A stretch of DNA of 62,776 nucleotides from contig NZ_LT546208.1 of assembly GCF_900078665.2 (NCBI RefSeq), forward strand, positions 94,689 through 157,464. The letters are read 5' to 3'. A program made the translations under genes and the position numbers. This stretch comes from Mycolicibacterium houstonense. Lineage in GTDB: Bacteria; Actinomycetota; Actinomycetes; Mycobacteriales; Mycobacteriaceae. Of this stretch, positions 52,690 to 62,776 are shown piece after piece. The notes beneath the pieces were generated by a model. It had not been told where the DNA came from, did no database searches, and saw only the letters and a list, made by a program, of their open reading frames with translations. Numbering within the stretch: the stretch's first letter is position 1; every line of letters starts with the position of its first letter.

Positions 52690-54134
52690 TGGCCCACCCG
52701 CTTTCACGCCGCATCACCGACGTTTTCGACCTGGACCCGGCCGCGAACGCCATTCAATACGACGGTCGGTGGCACACCTGGGGCCAGGTCGCGGCGCTGG
52801 CCCGGCGCATCGGCGCGGTGTCCGCCGACACCCGCGTCGGCATCATGCTGCGCAACCAACCCGTCCACGTGGCGGCGCTGCTGGGCGTGCTCGGTGCCGG
52901 CGGTACCGTCGTCGTGATCAACCCGTCCCGCGGTGACGAGCGCACCCGCGCTGACATCGCCGCCCTCGAGCTGCCGGTGATCATCGGCCTGGCCGACGAC
53001 ATCGCCGCCCTGGCCGACCCCTCCCCCTCGACGACAACCGTGACGATCAGCGACATCGACACCGCGCCCGTGGTGACCGCCGCCGCTCGACCGGCCCGGG
53101 ACACCGGACGGCCCGGGGTGGCGGTGTGGATGCTGACCAGCGGCACCACCGGACCGCCCAAACGGGTCGACCTCACCTACGACATGCTGGCCCGCAGCGT
53201 GATCGGGCCCGACCCCGAGAAATCCCCGGCGCCAACCGAACTGCGCCGCGGCGTGGCCATCGTCAACTCCCCGCTGGTGCACGTCGGCGGCGTGTACCGG
53301 GTGCTGCTGTGCCTTGCCGAGGCGCGGCCGTTCGTCCTGCTGCCCAGGTTCGACCTGCAGCGCTGGGCCGCCGCGGTGCGTGAGCACCAACCGCGCGCGG
53401 TATCACTGGTCCCGGCCGCGCTGCGCATGGTTCTGCATTCCGACCTCACCCGCGACGACCTGGCCGGCATCCGCGCGGTCACCTCCGGCACCGCCCCGCT
53501 GTCGGCCGACGACGCCGATGCGTTCACCGAGAAGTTCGGCATCCCGGTCCTCACCTCGTACGCCGCCACCGAGTTCGGCGGCGGCGTGGCGGGCTGGACC
53601 CTGGCCGACCACGACAAGTACTGGAAAGACAAGCGCGGCAGCGTGGGTCGGGCCAATCCGGGAGCCCGGCTGCGGGTCGTCGACGGGGACGGCACTCCCC
53701 TGCCTCCGGACCAGCAGGGCCTGCTCGAGGTCAAACCGGCGCAGTTCGACGCCGAGGCCGACTGGATACGCACCACCGACCTGGCCCGCATCGATGCCGA
53801 CGGCTTCCTCTGGATCGTCGGTCGCGCCGATCAGGCGATCAACCGCGGGGGTTTCAAGGTGATGCCCGACGATGTCCGCACGGCGCTGGAGAGCCACCCC
53901 GCGGTACGCGGCGCGGCCGTGATCGGCATGCCGGATGACCGGCTCGGTGAAACTCCGGTGGCAATGGTCGAGTTGCGCGCCTCGGCACCGGTCGCCGAGC
54001 TCGCCGACCACCTGCGCGGACGGCTGGCCCGGTATGAGATCCCCACCACGATCGCGATCGTGGACGCCATCCCACGTACCCCGTCGGGCAAGGCGGATCT
54101 GGGGGCCGTTCGCGAGTACTTCTCCCGTGTCTGA
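52689..54134 (+). CDS. AMP-forming acyl-CoA ligase 1 of 3
   Basis: This 481-residue ligase has LTSGTTGPPKRVDL, SYAATEFGG, IRTTDLARID, the hinge GRADQAINRGGFKV and RTPSGKADL with the catalytic Lys. It is the most divergent of the three tandem ligases and lacks their PFFWVGGF block. The P-loop has Arg where Gly normally follows Lys. It could activate an aryl or cyclic acid. It overlaps the next ligase by eight bases. Confidence 0.87.
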   Translation: MAHPLSRRITDVFDLDPAANAIQYDGRWHTWGQVAALARRIGAVSADTRVGIMLRNQPVHVAALLGVLGAGGTVVVINPSRGDERTRADIAALELPVIIGLADDIAALADPSPSTTTVTISDIDTAPVVTAAARPARDTGRPGVAVWMLTSGTTGPPKRVDLTYDMLARSVIGPDPEKSPAPTELRRGVAIVNSPLVHVGGVYRVLLCLAEARPFVLLPRFDLQRWAAAVREHQPRAVSLVPAALRMVLHSDLTRDDLAGIRAVTSGTAPLSADDADAFTEKFGIPVLTSYAATEFGGGVAGWTLADHDKYWKDKRGSVGRANPGARLRVVDGDGTPLPPDQQGLLEVKPAQFDAEADWIRTTDLARIDADGFLWIVGRADQAINRGGFKVMPDDVRTALESHPAVRGAAVIGMPDDRLGETPVAMVELRASAPVAELADHLRGRLARYEIPTTIAIVDAIPRTPSGKADLGAVREYFSRV

Positions 54135-55584
54135 CACCCTCCCCGCCCTGCTACGGGCGGGTATCGACCACCCGCTGCTGATCTGTGACGACGAGCGGAT
54201 CAGCTACGCCGAGGCCGAGTTCCGCTCCGCACGACTGGCCGGGGAACTCGTGACACTCGGTGCCGGGAAGGGCACGCACGTCGGGCTGCTCTATCCCAAC
54301 GGCGCCGATTTCGTGGTGGCCATGCTGGCAGCGGCCAGAATCGGGGCCGTCGTGGTGCCGTTCTCGACGTTCCTCACCACCGCCGAGTTGCGGAGCCAGC
54401 TGCTCGACGCCGATGTCGAAATCATGCTGTCGGCCAAAGGCTTTCGCAACCACGACTATGCGGTACGGCTGTCAGAGGTCGTCAACGACGCGCCGTGCCT
54501 GCGTCACGTACTGCTCGAACCGTCCGGACCGACCGAGCCGGACCGGGAGCCGGTGACGGCTCTGCAGGCCGACGTCGACGCATCCGACGTGTTGGCCATC
54601 ATCTACACCTCCGGGTCCACCGGTGCGCCCAAGGGCGTGGTGCACACCCACGGCGCGTTGCTGGCACATCAACGCAACCTGAACGCGATTCGCGGGCTCA
54701 CCGCGACCGACCGGCTGTTCTGCAATTCACCGTTCTTCTGGGTCGGCGGGTTCGCGTTCGGGCTGCTGGCGACGATGGCCGCCGGAGCCACGCTGATCTG
54801 TTCGAACTCGACCGACGCCGAGGCCACCCTCGACCTGATCGAGGCCGAGAAGCCCACCATCACAAACGGTTTCCTCGCCGGAATCGCGCACCTCACTCGC
54901 CACCCGAGCCTGCCCGGCCGGAAGTTCACGGCGCGGCGCGGCAACCTCTACCCGATCATGGCGCCCGACTGCCGGCCCGCCGACCCGGAGCTGCGGCACA
55001 ACATGCTGGGCATGACCGAAACCGGCAGCGTGGTGTTGATCGATACGGACGAGCACGATCAGCCCGAGCACCGGCGCGGCAGCTACGGCAGGCCCGCATC
55101 CGGATTCGAGACGAAGGTGCTGACCTCCGGCGAATTGTGCGTTCGCGGACCGTATGTCATGCAGGGCTACTACGGGCGCAACCGCGAGGACTGCTTCGAC
55201 GCCGACGGCTGGTTTCACACCGGCGATCTGGTCCGCGTCGACGACGACGGATACTTCTACTTTCTGGGCCGGGCCGGCGCGATGATCAAGACCGCCGGCG
55301 CCAACGTCACTCCCGGCGAGGTCGAGCAGACGCTGGCGGCACTGGGTTATTCGGCCCATGTGCTCGGGCTGCCCGACGCCGAGCGGGGACAGGTGGTGGC
55401 CGCCGTGGTGGTCACCGACGATCCGGCCGGTTTCGACGAAGAAGCCGTACGCCGTGCCCTGCGACTGCGATTGTCGGCCTACAAAGTGCCACACCGGTTT
55501 ACGACTGTGGCCCGGGAGGACGTACCCGTTCGGTCGAGTGGGAAGGTCGACACCACCGCACTGGCAGGACTGTTCGATGCCTGA
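54127..55584 (+). CDS. AMP-forming acyl-CoA ligase 2 of 3
   Basis: This 485-residue ligase has IYTSGSTGAPKGVVHTH, NSPFFWVGGFAFG, LGMTETGSV, FHTGDLVRVD and VRSSGKVDTTAL with the catalytic Lys. The hinge motif reads GRAGAMIKTAGANV; the usual Asp or Lys at the hinge is Ala, which could hinder the domain rotation between adenylation and thioesterification. It starts at GTG 54127 within the end of ligase 1 and overlaps ligase 3 by eight bases. Confidence 0.87.
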   Translation: MSDTLPALLRAGIDHPLLICDDERISYAEAEFRSARLAGELVTLGAGKGTHVGLLYPNGADFVVAMLAAARIGAVVVPFSTFLTTAELRSQLLDADVEIMLSAKGFRNHDYAVRLSEVVNDAPCLRHVLLEPSGPTEPDREPVTALQADVDASDVLAIIYTSGSTGAPKGVVHTHGALLAHQRNLNAIRGLTATDRLFCNSPFFWVGGFAFGLLATMAAGATLICSNSTDAEATLDLIEAEKPTITNGFLAGIAHLTRHPSLPGRKFTARRGNLYPIMAPDCRPADPELRHNMLGMTETGSVVLIDTDEHDQPEHRRGSYGRPASGFETKVLTSGELCVRGPYVMQGYYGRNREDCFDADGWFHTGDLVRVDDDGYFYFLGRAGAMIKTAGANVTPGEVEQTLAALGYSAHVLGLPDAERGQVVAAVVVTDDPAGFDEEAVRRALRLRLSAYKVPHRFTTVAREDVPVRSSGKVDTTALAGLFDA

Positions 55585-57079
55585 CGCCGCGCTCACCGTC
55601 GACACGGTGGTGCGCGACCGGGCCGCGACGCTCGCGTCGAAACCGATGGTGATCGACCCCGATGTCCGGATGTCCTACGCCGAACTCGAATCCGGCACGG
55701 CCACCCTGGCCGCCGGGCTCATCGCCGCGGGCGTCACCAAGGGCTCGCGGGTCGGCCTCATCATGCCCAACGGGGTGGACTGGGTGCGGATTGCCATCGC
55801 ACTGATGCGGATCGGCGCGGTGCTGGTGCCGTTGAGCACGCTTTTGCGCCGCGCCGAGCTGGAGGACCAGCTGCGGATGGCCTCGGTGCAGTTCCTCGTT
55901 GCGGTCGAGGAGTTTCGCGGTCGTCGCTACCCCGTGGCACGCGACCGTCTCCCCGCGCTGCGCACCGTGTGGTCCACCGACGAAGTCCTGGCCTTCGCCG
56001 GACCGCGTGGTATGGCCGACGCGCTGTCTGCCCGGGTGCGCGAAAGCGACCCGATGGTGGTCATGTTCACCTCGGGAAGCAGCGGAGCGCCCAAGGGTAC
56101 TGTCCATTCTCATCGAAATGGCCTGGGGGCGGTGCGTTCTGGACTGGATGCGCGCTGTATCTCCGCCAGCACCCGGCTCTATCTGCCCATGCCGTTCTTC
56201 TGGGTGGGCGGCTTCGGCGCCGGCATCCTCTCGGCACTGCTCGCCGGGGCCACCCTGGTCACCGAGCCGATCCCCCGACCCGATTCGACACTCGAGTTGC
56301 TCGAGCGCGAGCAGGTCACGCTGTTCCGAGGCTGGCCCGAGCAGGCCGAGTCACTGGCCCGGCACGCCGGCACCGCGAATCTCAGCGCCTTGCGGCCCGG
56401 AAGCCTCGAGGCGCTCCTGCCCGGCCACATGCGGTCGCGACCCGGAGCACGTGCGTCGCTGTTGGGGATGACCGAATCCTTCGGGCCGTACTGCGGATTC
56501 CGCGCGGACACCGACATGCCCGAATCGGTGTGGGGCAGCTGCGGTAAGCCGTTCGACGGCATGGACGTACGCATCGTCGACACCGAAACCGGCGCGCCAG
56601 TGCCCCCTGGCCAAACCGGGGCGATCCAGATCCGTGGCCCGCACGTGATGCGGGGCATCTGCCGGCGCAGCCGAGAGGACGTCTTCACCGCCGACGGCTA
56701 CTACCCGACCGGCGACCTCGGCTATCTCGACGCCGACGGATACCTGTTCTACCGCGGCAGATCCGACGACATGTTCAAGGTCCGTGGCGCGACGGTCTAT
56801 CCGAGTGAAGTGGCCCGAGCACTGCGATCCGTTTCCGGCGTCCGCGCCGCCTATGTGGTCAATGTCCCTGACGGCCAGTGTAATCGGGTCGGCGCGGTAG
56901 TGGTGGGTGACGGGCTGTCGGTCGAGGCGCTGCGCACCGACACTCATTCGGCCATCAGCTCGTTCAAAGTGCCAACACTGTGGCTCATCCTCTGCGAGGA
57001 CGCCGTCCCGCGCGGGCCCACCGGGAAAGTCGACACCGACGCGGTGCGGGACCTGTTGAGGCGAACCGAGTCGCAATGA
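55577..57079 (+). CDS. AMP-forming acyl-CoA ligase 3 of 3
   Basis: This 500-residue ligase has MFTSGSSGAPKGTVHSH, MPFFWVGGFGAG, LGMTESFGPYCG, YPTGDLGYLD, the hinge GRSDDMFKVRGATV with Asp present, and GPTGKVDTDAV with the catalytic Lys. It pairs with ligase 2 in the shared WVGGF block and similar length, which suggests a duplication. ATG 55577 overlaps the preceding stop. Confidence 0.88.
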   Translation: MPDAALTVDTVVRDRAATLASKPMVIDPDVRMSYAELESGTATLAAGLIAAGVTKGSRVGLIMPNGVDWVRIAIALMRIGAVLVPLSTLLRRAELEDQLRMASVQFLVAVEEFRGRRYPVARDRLPALRTVWSTDEVLAFAGPRGMADALSARVRESDPMVVMFTSGSSGAPKGTVHSHRNGLGAVRSGLDARCISASTRLYLPMPFFWVGGFGAGILSALLAGATLVTEPIPRPDSTLELLEREQVTLFRGWPEQAESLARHAGTANLSALRPGSLEALLPGHMRSRPGARASLLGMTESFGPYCGFRADTDMPESVWGSCGKPFDGMDVRIVDTETGAPVPPGQTGAIQIRGPHVMRGICRRSREDVFTADGYYPTGDLGYLDADGYLFYRGRSDDMFKVRGATVYPSEVARALRSVSGVRAAYVVNVPDGQCNRVGAVVVGDGLSVEALRTDTHSAISSFKVPTLWLILCEDAVPRGPTGKVDTDAVRDLLRRTESQ

Positions 57080-57140
57080 ATAACCTGGCCGTCGTCGCCC
57101 CCCTCAGCTTTGCGAAGATCCACGCCAAGGAGGCAACAAC

Positions 57141-57968
57141 GTGAAGCTCGGACTATCCACCCCCATCGTCATGCAGCACCCCGGAGAGTTCTCACCGTGG
57201 GAGGCCGACGCCGGTCCCGACGAGCTGGCGCTGATCGCCGAGGCCGCAGATGGATTGGGGTTTCACCACCTGACCTGCGCCGAGCACACCGGCATACCGG
57301 CCTCGGCCGCCGCGGTGCGCGGGACGGTGTACTGGGATCCGCTGGCCACCTTGTCCTTCCTGGCAGCCCGCACCCGACGCATCAGACTGGCTACCGCCGT
57401 GGTGGTGCTCCCCTATCACCACCCGGTGGCGCTGGCGAAGAGCTACGGCACCCTCGACCGGCTCAGCGGCGGGCGGGTGATCCTCGGTGTCGGCGTCGGA
57501 TCTCTGACCGAGGAGTTCGAGCTGCTCGGTGTGCAGTTCGACGACCGCGGGACCGCGGCCGACCGGGACATCGCCCGGCTGCGGGCCGCGTGGGGTCAGC
57601 CGGTGGTCGACGGCTTCGCCATCGAACCGCACGCCACCACCACCGACCTTTCGGTCTGGGTGGGCGGGCGCACCAAGCGCTCGCTGCGTCGCGCTGTCGA
57701 ATTGGGCACCGGCTGGATGCCTTTCGGCCTCTCGGCCGACACGATCGCCGAGTTTCTCGCGCCGCATGACCTGCCCGCGGGTTTCGACGTCGTCCTGTCC
57801 CCTGGTGTGTCGCTGGACCCGTTGGGCGAACCGGACGTCGCACGCGGGCGTCTGAGCCGGTTACGCGACGTCGGAGCCACCATCGCCAACTGCTCGGTGC
57901 AGGCCCGCAATGCCGAACACTTCTGCGAGCAGCTCGCGGCGCTGCAGGCGATCGGCGATTCGTTGTAG
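57141..57968 (+). CDS. LLM class F420-dependent oxidoreductase
   Basis: This 275-residue LLM enzyme is of the short TIGR03619-like type: FHHLTCAEHTGIP, TRRIRLATAVVVLPYHHPV, LSGGRVILGVGVGSLTEEFELLGV and LSVWVGGRTKRSLRRAVE are family blocks. The intact central barrel contrasts with the deleted copy at 16980. AAGGAG precedes GTG 57141, and 61 bases separate it from ligase 3. It ends in a perfect 25-bp inverted repeat. Confidence 0.88.
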   Translation: MKLGLSTPIVMQHPGEFSPWEADAGPDELALIAEAADGLGFHHLTCAEHTGIPASAAAVRGTVYWDPLATLSFLAARTRRIRLATAVVVLPYHHPVALAKSYGTLDRLSGGRVILGVGVGSLTEEFELLGVQFDDRGTAADRDIARLRAAWGQPVVDGFAIEPHATTTDLSVWVGGRTKRSLRRAVELGTGWMPFGLSADTIAEFLAPHDLPAGFDVVLSPGVSLDPLGEPDVARGRLSRLRDVGATIANCSVQARNAEHFCEQLAALQAIGDSL

Positions 57969-57979
57969 TGGGGCAATGT

Positions 57980-58038
57980 TTGAGATTGCGTACAGGGTCG
58001 TGAATCCACGAACTTCACGACCCTGTACGCAATCTCAA
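57980..58038. terminator. Perfect 25-bp inverted repeat between convergent genes
   Basis: The left arm (57980-58004, starting TTGAGATTGCGTACAGG) and right arm (58014-58038) are exact reverse complements around a nine-base loop, TCCACGAAC. It lies between the LLM stop and the CoA-transferase stop, so it probably terminates transcription in both directions. The sequence differs from copies A and B. Confidence 0.82.
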
Positions 58039-58048
58039 CGGTTCACAA

Positions 58049-59236
58049 TCACACGATGCCGTTGATCCGCAATTCGGCGATCTGCGCCGGGTCGTAGCCG
58101 ATCTCGCCGAGCACCTCGTCGGTGTGCTCGCCCAACAGTGGAGCCCGCCGGCGGATCGTTCCCGGCGTCGCCGACATCCGGAACGGCGTCTCGATGATCG
58201 GCACGTCGCGCGACGCGCCGGGGAACGGCACCCGCCGGAGATACCCCATGGCCTGCACATGCGGATCGTCGAGGACGTCCTGCGTGGAATGCAGCGGCGC
58301 GGCGGGCATTTTCACCTTCTCCAAGAGTTCCAGCACCTCGGCCTTGGTCTTGTCGGCACACCATGCGGACATGATGTCGTTGAGGATGTCGCCGTTGGCC
58401 CAACGGATATCGTCGTTGGCGAAACGCGGATCGTCGAACAACTCCTCGCGACCGACCAGTCGGCACCACCGTTTGAACATCGGCTGGCCCGCCACCTGCA
58501 ACAGCACCCACTGATCGTCGGCGGTGCGATACAGATCGCACGGCGCCACCGAAGCACCCTGGTTGCCCATACGCGGCTTGTCCACCTGAAGCAACTCGCG
58601 CTCGATGAGAAAGGCGTTCGACAGCATAAGCGCGGTCGGCAACAGCGCACCCTCGACGTGCTGACCCTGGCCGGTACGGTCGCGGTGATACAGCGCCATC
58701 ATCACCCCGATCGCCAACGTCAAGGCCGTCCCGAAGTCCGCGTACGGCACCACGGTTCGGATCGGCTGATCCGGCAGCCCCTGCCGGTACACGGCCCCCG
58801 ACATCACCTGTCCGGCGCCGTCGAACCCGATCTTTTCGCTGTACGGCCCGCCCTCGCCGTACGCCGTGGCGCTGGCCAGGATGATGTCGGGCTTGATCTC
58901 CTTCAGCGTCTCGTAGTCCAGCCCGCTGGCCCGCATCCCGGCCGCGGGCATGTTGGCGATCACGATGTCGGCCTGCGCCACCAGCCGGCGGGTGATCTCG
59001 GCACCTTCGGCTGTGGTGGAGTCCAGCGTCAGCGAACGCTTGTTGCGGTTGCACTGCAGGAAGGTCCCGCCTTCACCACCTTCGGTGACGGCCTGCACCC
59101 AACGGTCCTCCCCGCCTTCACGTTTCTCCACCCGCAGCACATCGGCACCCATGTCGGCCAGGATCGCGCTGCACCACGGTGCGGCGATGAACCGGCCGTA
59201 GTCGAGTACCCGGACCCCGTCGAGAACCCCCGCCAT
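58049..59236 (-). CDS. CaiB/BaiF CoA-transferase (class III)
   Basis: This 395-residue protein has the family III CoA-transferase form: VRVLDYGRFIAAPWCSAILADMGADVLRVEK, CNRNKRSLTLDSTTAEG and ARDVPIIETPFRMSATPG. The catalytic Asp segment, usually GQxVDxxLL, reads GQGQHVEGALL with Glu instead of Asp. It should swap CoA between acids without ATP if Glu can serve. ATG 59236 follows GGAGAAGG. It is the last gene of the minus-strand operon with a GntR regulator upstream. Confidence 0.88.
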   Translation of the reverse strand: MAGVLDGVRVLDYGRFIAAPWCSAILADMGADVLRVEKREGGEDRWVQAVTEGGEGGTFLQCNRNKRSLTLDSTTAEGAEITRRLVAQADIVIANMPAAGMRASGLDYETLKEIKPDIILASATAYGEGGPYSEKIGFDGAGQVMSGAVYRQGLPDQPIRTVVPYADFGTALTLAIGVMMALYHRDRTGQGQHVEGALLPTALMLSNAFLIERELLQVDKPRMGNQGASVAPCDLYRTADDQWVLLQVAGQPMFKRWCRLVGREELFDDPRFANDDIRWANGDILNDIMSAWCADKTKAEVLELLEKVKMPAAPLHSTQDVLDDPHVQAMGYLRRVPFPGASRDVPIIETPFRMSATPGTIRRRAPLLGEHTDEVLGEIGYDPAQIAELRINGIV

Positions 59237-59259
59237 GCGCCCACCCTTCTCCAACTTCG

Positions 59260-59928
59260 CTACTCCAGGACGCCCATGCGGTGGAGGTGTTCGGTCAGCG
59301 GCTTGGACGCCGCGCACAGGTGCTCGGCCATGGCGTCGCGGGCCGCATCCCCATCGCGCGCCTTCAGTGCGGCCAGGATCCGGCGGTGGTCGTGGGTGGA
59401 CTGCTCGGGCCAGCCTTCGACAGTCGGATACACCGATTCCAGTGCGTACCGGGTGATCTGGGACATCAGCTGGGCGAGCTTCGGCGACTCGGCCGACCTG
59501 TTGACGCCGCGGTGGAACGCGTGGTTGAGCCGGACCGCCGCATCATGATCGTCGCGCGCATAGGCGTCTTCCAGCTCACGCTGGATCCGGTCGAGTTCGT
59601 CGAGTTGAGCGTCGCTGATCTGGCCGGCGGCCCGTGCCGCCAGCTGGCCGCCGATATGGGCCTGCACGCCGGCCACGTCGTCGATGTCACGGCGGGTGAC
59701 CGGCAATACCAGAAACCCACGCCGGGGCTGCTGGGTCAACAGACCTTCGGCCCGCAAGCCGAACAACGCCTCCCGCACCGGCGTGACGCTGATACCCAGT
59801 TCATCCGCGAGCTGCTCGAGCCGAATGTAGTTCCCGGCCGGATAGCTGCCATCGAAGATCCTGCGCCGGATCAGCCGCGCCACATCCTCGGCGAGCTGTG
59901 GCCGCGAGGCGAAATCGGGTATGGACAC
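59260..59928 (-). CDS. GntR family regulator, FCD subgroup
   Basis: This 222-residue regulator has the winged helix (LIRRRIFDGSYPAGNYIRLEQLADELGISVTPVREALFGLRAEGLL) and the FCD domain with FHRGVNRSAE and HDHRRILAALKARDGDAA. It begins at GTG 59928, three bases after the acyl-CoA dehydrogenase stop, so it is made with the operon it probably controls. No operator palindrome stands out nearby; its target would be upstream of the SDR outside the window. Confidence 0.9.
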   Translation of the reverse strand: MSIPDFASRPQLAEDVARLIRRRIFDGSYPAGNYIRLEQLADELGISVTPVREALFGLRAEGLLTQQPRRGFLVLPVTRRDIDDVAGVQAHIGGQLAARAAGQISDAQLDELDRIQRELEDAYARDDHDAAVRLNHAFHRGVNRSAESPKLAQLMSQITRYALESVYPTVEGWPEQSTHDHRRILAALKARDGDAARDAMAEHLCAASKPLTEHLHRMGVLE

Positions 59929-59931
59929 GGC

Positions 59932-61121
59932 TCAGACCTGGTAGTCGGAGAGCAGCCGCTTGCTGATGATGTTCTTCTGGATCTCGCTGGTGCCCTCACC
60001 GATCAGCAGGAAGGGAGCGTCGCGCATGAGCCGCTCGATCTCATACTCCTTGGAGTAGCCGTACCCGCCGTGGATCCGGAAGCTCTGCTGGGTGACCTCC
60101 GAACAGAATTCGCTGGCCAGGTACTTGGCCATGCCGGCGGCGACATCGTTGCGCTCGCCGGAGTCCTTGAGCCGGGCGGCGTTGACCATCATCAGGTGAG
60201 CGGCCTCGACTTTGGTTGCCATCTCGGCCAATTGGAACGCCACGGCCTGGTGTTCGGCGATCGGCTTGCCGAAGGTCTCACGCTGCTGGGCGTAACGGAC
60301 CGCGAGTTCGAACGCGCGGATTCCGACACCGCAGGCCCGGGCCGAGACGTTGACGCGCCCGACCTCGACGCCGTCCATCATCTGAAAGAAGCCCTGGCCG
60401 GTGACGCCACCGAGCACGTCGTCAGCACTGGCGCGGTAGCCGTCGAAGATCAGCTCGGTGGTGTCGATGCCCTTGTAGCCGAGCTTGTCGAGTTTGCCCG
60501 GAATCGTCAGGCCGGGAACCACTTCGCCGAAGCCGGTGGGCTTTTCGACCAGGAAAGCGGTCAGGTTGCGATGCGGTTTGTCGGCACCTTCGTCGGTGCG
60601 TACCAGCGCGGCCACCAGGGTGGAGCTGCCACCGTTGGTCAGCCACATCTTCTGACCGTTGATCACGTAGTCGCCGTCGGGCTGTTTGACCGCCCGGGTA
60701 CGGATGGCCGCCACATCCGAACCGAGTTCCGGTTCGGACATCGAGAACGCACCACGGGTCTCGCCGGTAGCCATGCGGGGCAGGAACTTCTGCTTCTGAG
60801 CGTCGGTTCCGTGCTGCCGGATCATGTACGCCACGATGAAATGGGTGTTGATCACCCCCGACACACTCATCCAGCCACGGGCCAGTTCCTCGACGCACAG
60901 TGCGTAGGTGAGCAGCGACTCGCCGAGCCCGCCGTACTCCTCGGGGATCATCAGCCCGAACAGGCCCATGTCCTTCATCTGGTCGACGATGGCCTGCGGA
61001 TAGGTATCGGAGTGCTCCAGCTCCTGGGCGGTCGGGATGACCTCCTTGTCGACGAATTGCCGTACCGTCGCGACGATCTCGGTCTGGAACTCGGTGAGGC
61101 CCAGCGTCTGGGCGAGTCTGG

Positions 61122-61125
<4 letters not shown>
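59932..61125 (-). CDS. Acyl-CoA dehydrogenase
   Basis: This 397-residue acyl-CoA dehydrogenase has FSMSEPELGSDVAAI, YVINGQKMWLTNGG, RETFGKPIAEHQAVAFQLAEMAT, and IGEGTSEIQKNIISKRLL with the C-terminal Glu characteristic of the short/medium-chain group. It probably works as a homotetramer, unlike the FadE pair at 32.4-34.6 kb. GTG 61125 overlaps the thiolase stop as GTGA. Confidence 0.92.
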
Positions 61126-62338
<1,213 letters not shown>

Positions 62339-62342
<4 letters not shown>

Positions 62343-62776
62343 ACGTGCCGACCGCCCGTCACCTCGAGCACGGTGCCGGTCATGTACGACGACAGGTCGC
62401 TGGCCAAAAACAGCGCGACCTTGGCGACCTCGTCCGGTTCACCGGCGCGACCCATCGGGATTTCGGCCAGCTTCTGATCCCAGATCCGTTGCGGCATGGC
62501 CTCGGTCATCGCCGAGCGGATCAGCCCGGGCTGGATGGCATTGACCCGCACACCCAGATGCGCGAGTTCCTTGGCCGAGGCCTTGGTCATGCCGACGATG
62601 CCGGCCTTGGCCGCCGAATAATTGGTCTGGCCGACCAGTCCGACCTTGCCCGAGATCGAGGACATGTTCACGATCGCGCCGCGCTTGTTCTCGCGCATGA
62701 TCGCCGCGGCCGATTTGGTGCCGTTCCACGTGCCCTTGAGGTGTACCGCGATGACCTGGTCGAACTGCTCCTCGGT
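62339..62776 (-). CDS. Short-chain dehydrogenase, FabG-like, C-terminal part
   Basis: The frame runs off the window end, so the cofactor-binding N-terminus is missing. The visible 145 residues hold Ser in VNMSSISG, the catalytic YSAAK in [22 protein letters not shown], and the tail [14 protein letters not shown]. This fits a 3-hydroxyacyl-CoA or 3-oxoacyl reductase, a suitable partner for the thiolase and acyl-CoA dehydrogenase that follow. It is the most upstream visible gene of the operon. Confidence 0.88.

Overview
The window looks like chromosomal DNA of a fast-growing mycobacterium (Mycolicibacterium-like). Signs are high GC, many GTG starts with GTGA/ATGA gene overlaps, five F420-type luciferase-like (LLM) loci, many FadD/FadE/crotonase/thiolase genes, and a ligB-cstA-ybdD edge. 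I see no rRNA, tRNA, transposase, integrase or CRISPR array.

Layout. 1-3.6 kb: end of an ATP-dependent DNA ligase, the CstA transporter and its YbdD partner. 3.7-41 kb: a large catabolic region holding two P450s, a Rieske oxygenase, a Baeyer-Villiger-type flavoenzyme, LLM enzymes, four amidohydrolases, two aldehyde dehydrogenases, SDRs, a molybdopterin oxidoreductase, acyl-CoA ligases, a pair of acyl-CoA dehydrogenases, crotonases and an Ltp-type thiolase. A rifampicin-monooxygenase-like gene with a RAE-like palindrome sits inside this region but looks separately controlled. 42-47 kb: an esterase, SDR, diiron protein, flavin monooxygenase and MerR regulator. 47-58 kb: thiolase, four crotonases, GntR, three tandem acyl-CoA ligases and an LLM enzyme. 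58-62.8 kb: a beta-oxidation operon with its own GntR regulator, running off the window.

The main result is a repeated AT-rich operator, TACTGTAA-N3-TTACAGTA. It occurs in perfect or near-perfect form in front of most transcription units between 7 and 41 kb, with weaker candidates at 3.7, 48.5 and 50.3 kb. The perfect copy (23745-23763) precedes a P450-TetR operon, and a close TetR paralogue lies at 41257-41982. I infer that these TetR proteins control one dispersed regulon for oxidation, CoA activation and beta-oxidation-like degradation of a cyclic or branched hydrophobic compound. The substrate cannot be told from sequence; steroid-, terpenoid- or resin-acid-like compounds fit the gene mix. 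The operator does not match the KstR or KstR2 motifs as I know them.

Likely flow (inference): P450, Rieske and flavin enzymes hydroxylate or open rings; an SDR and an aldehyde dehydrogenase turn alcohol to aldehyde to acid; FadD19-like ligases make CoA thioesters; acyl-CoA dehydrogenases, crotonases, an Ltp-type thiolase and amidohydrolases shorten, decarboxylate or hydrolyse them. Decay is visible too: an LLM gene with an internal deletion and frameshift, a TetR remnant ending at a palindromic repeat, and a short dihydrodipicolinate-synthase-like remnant.
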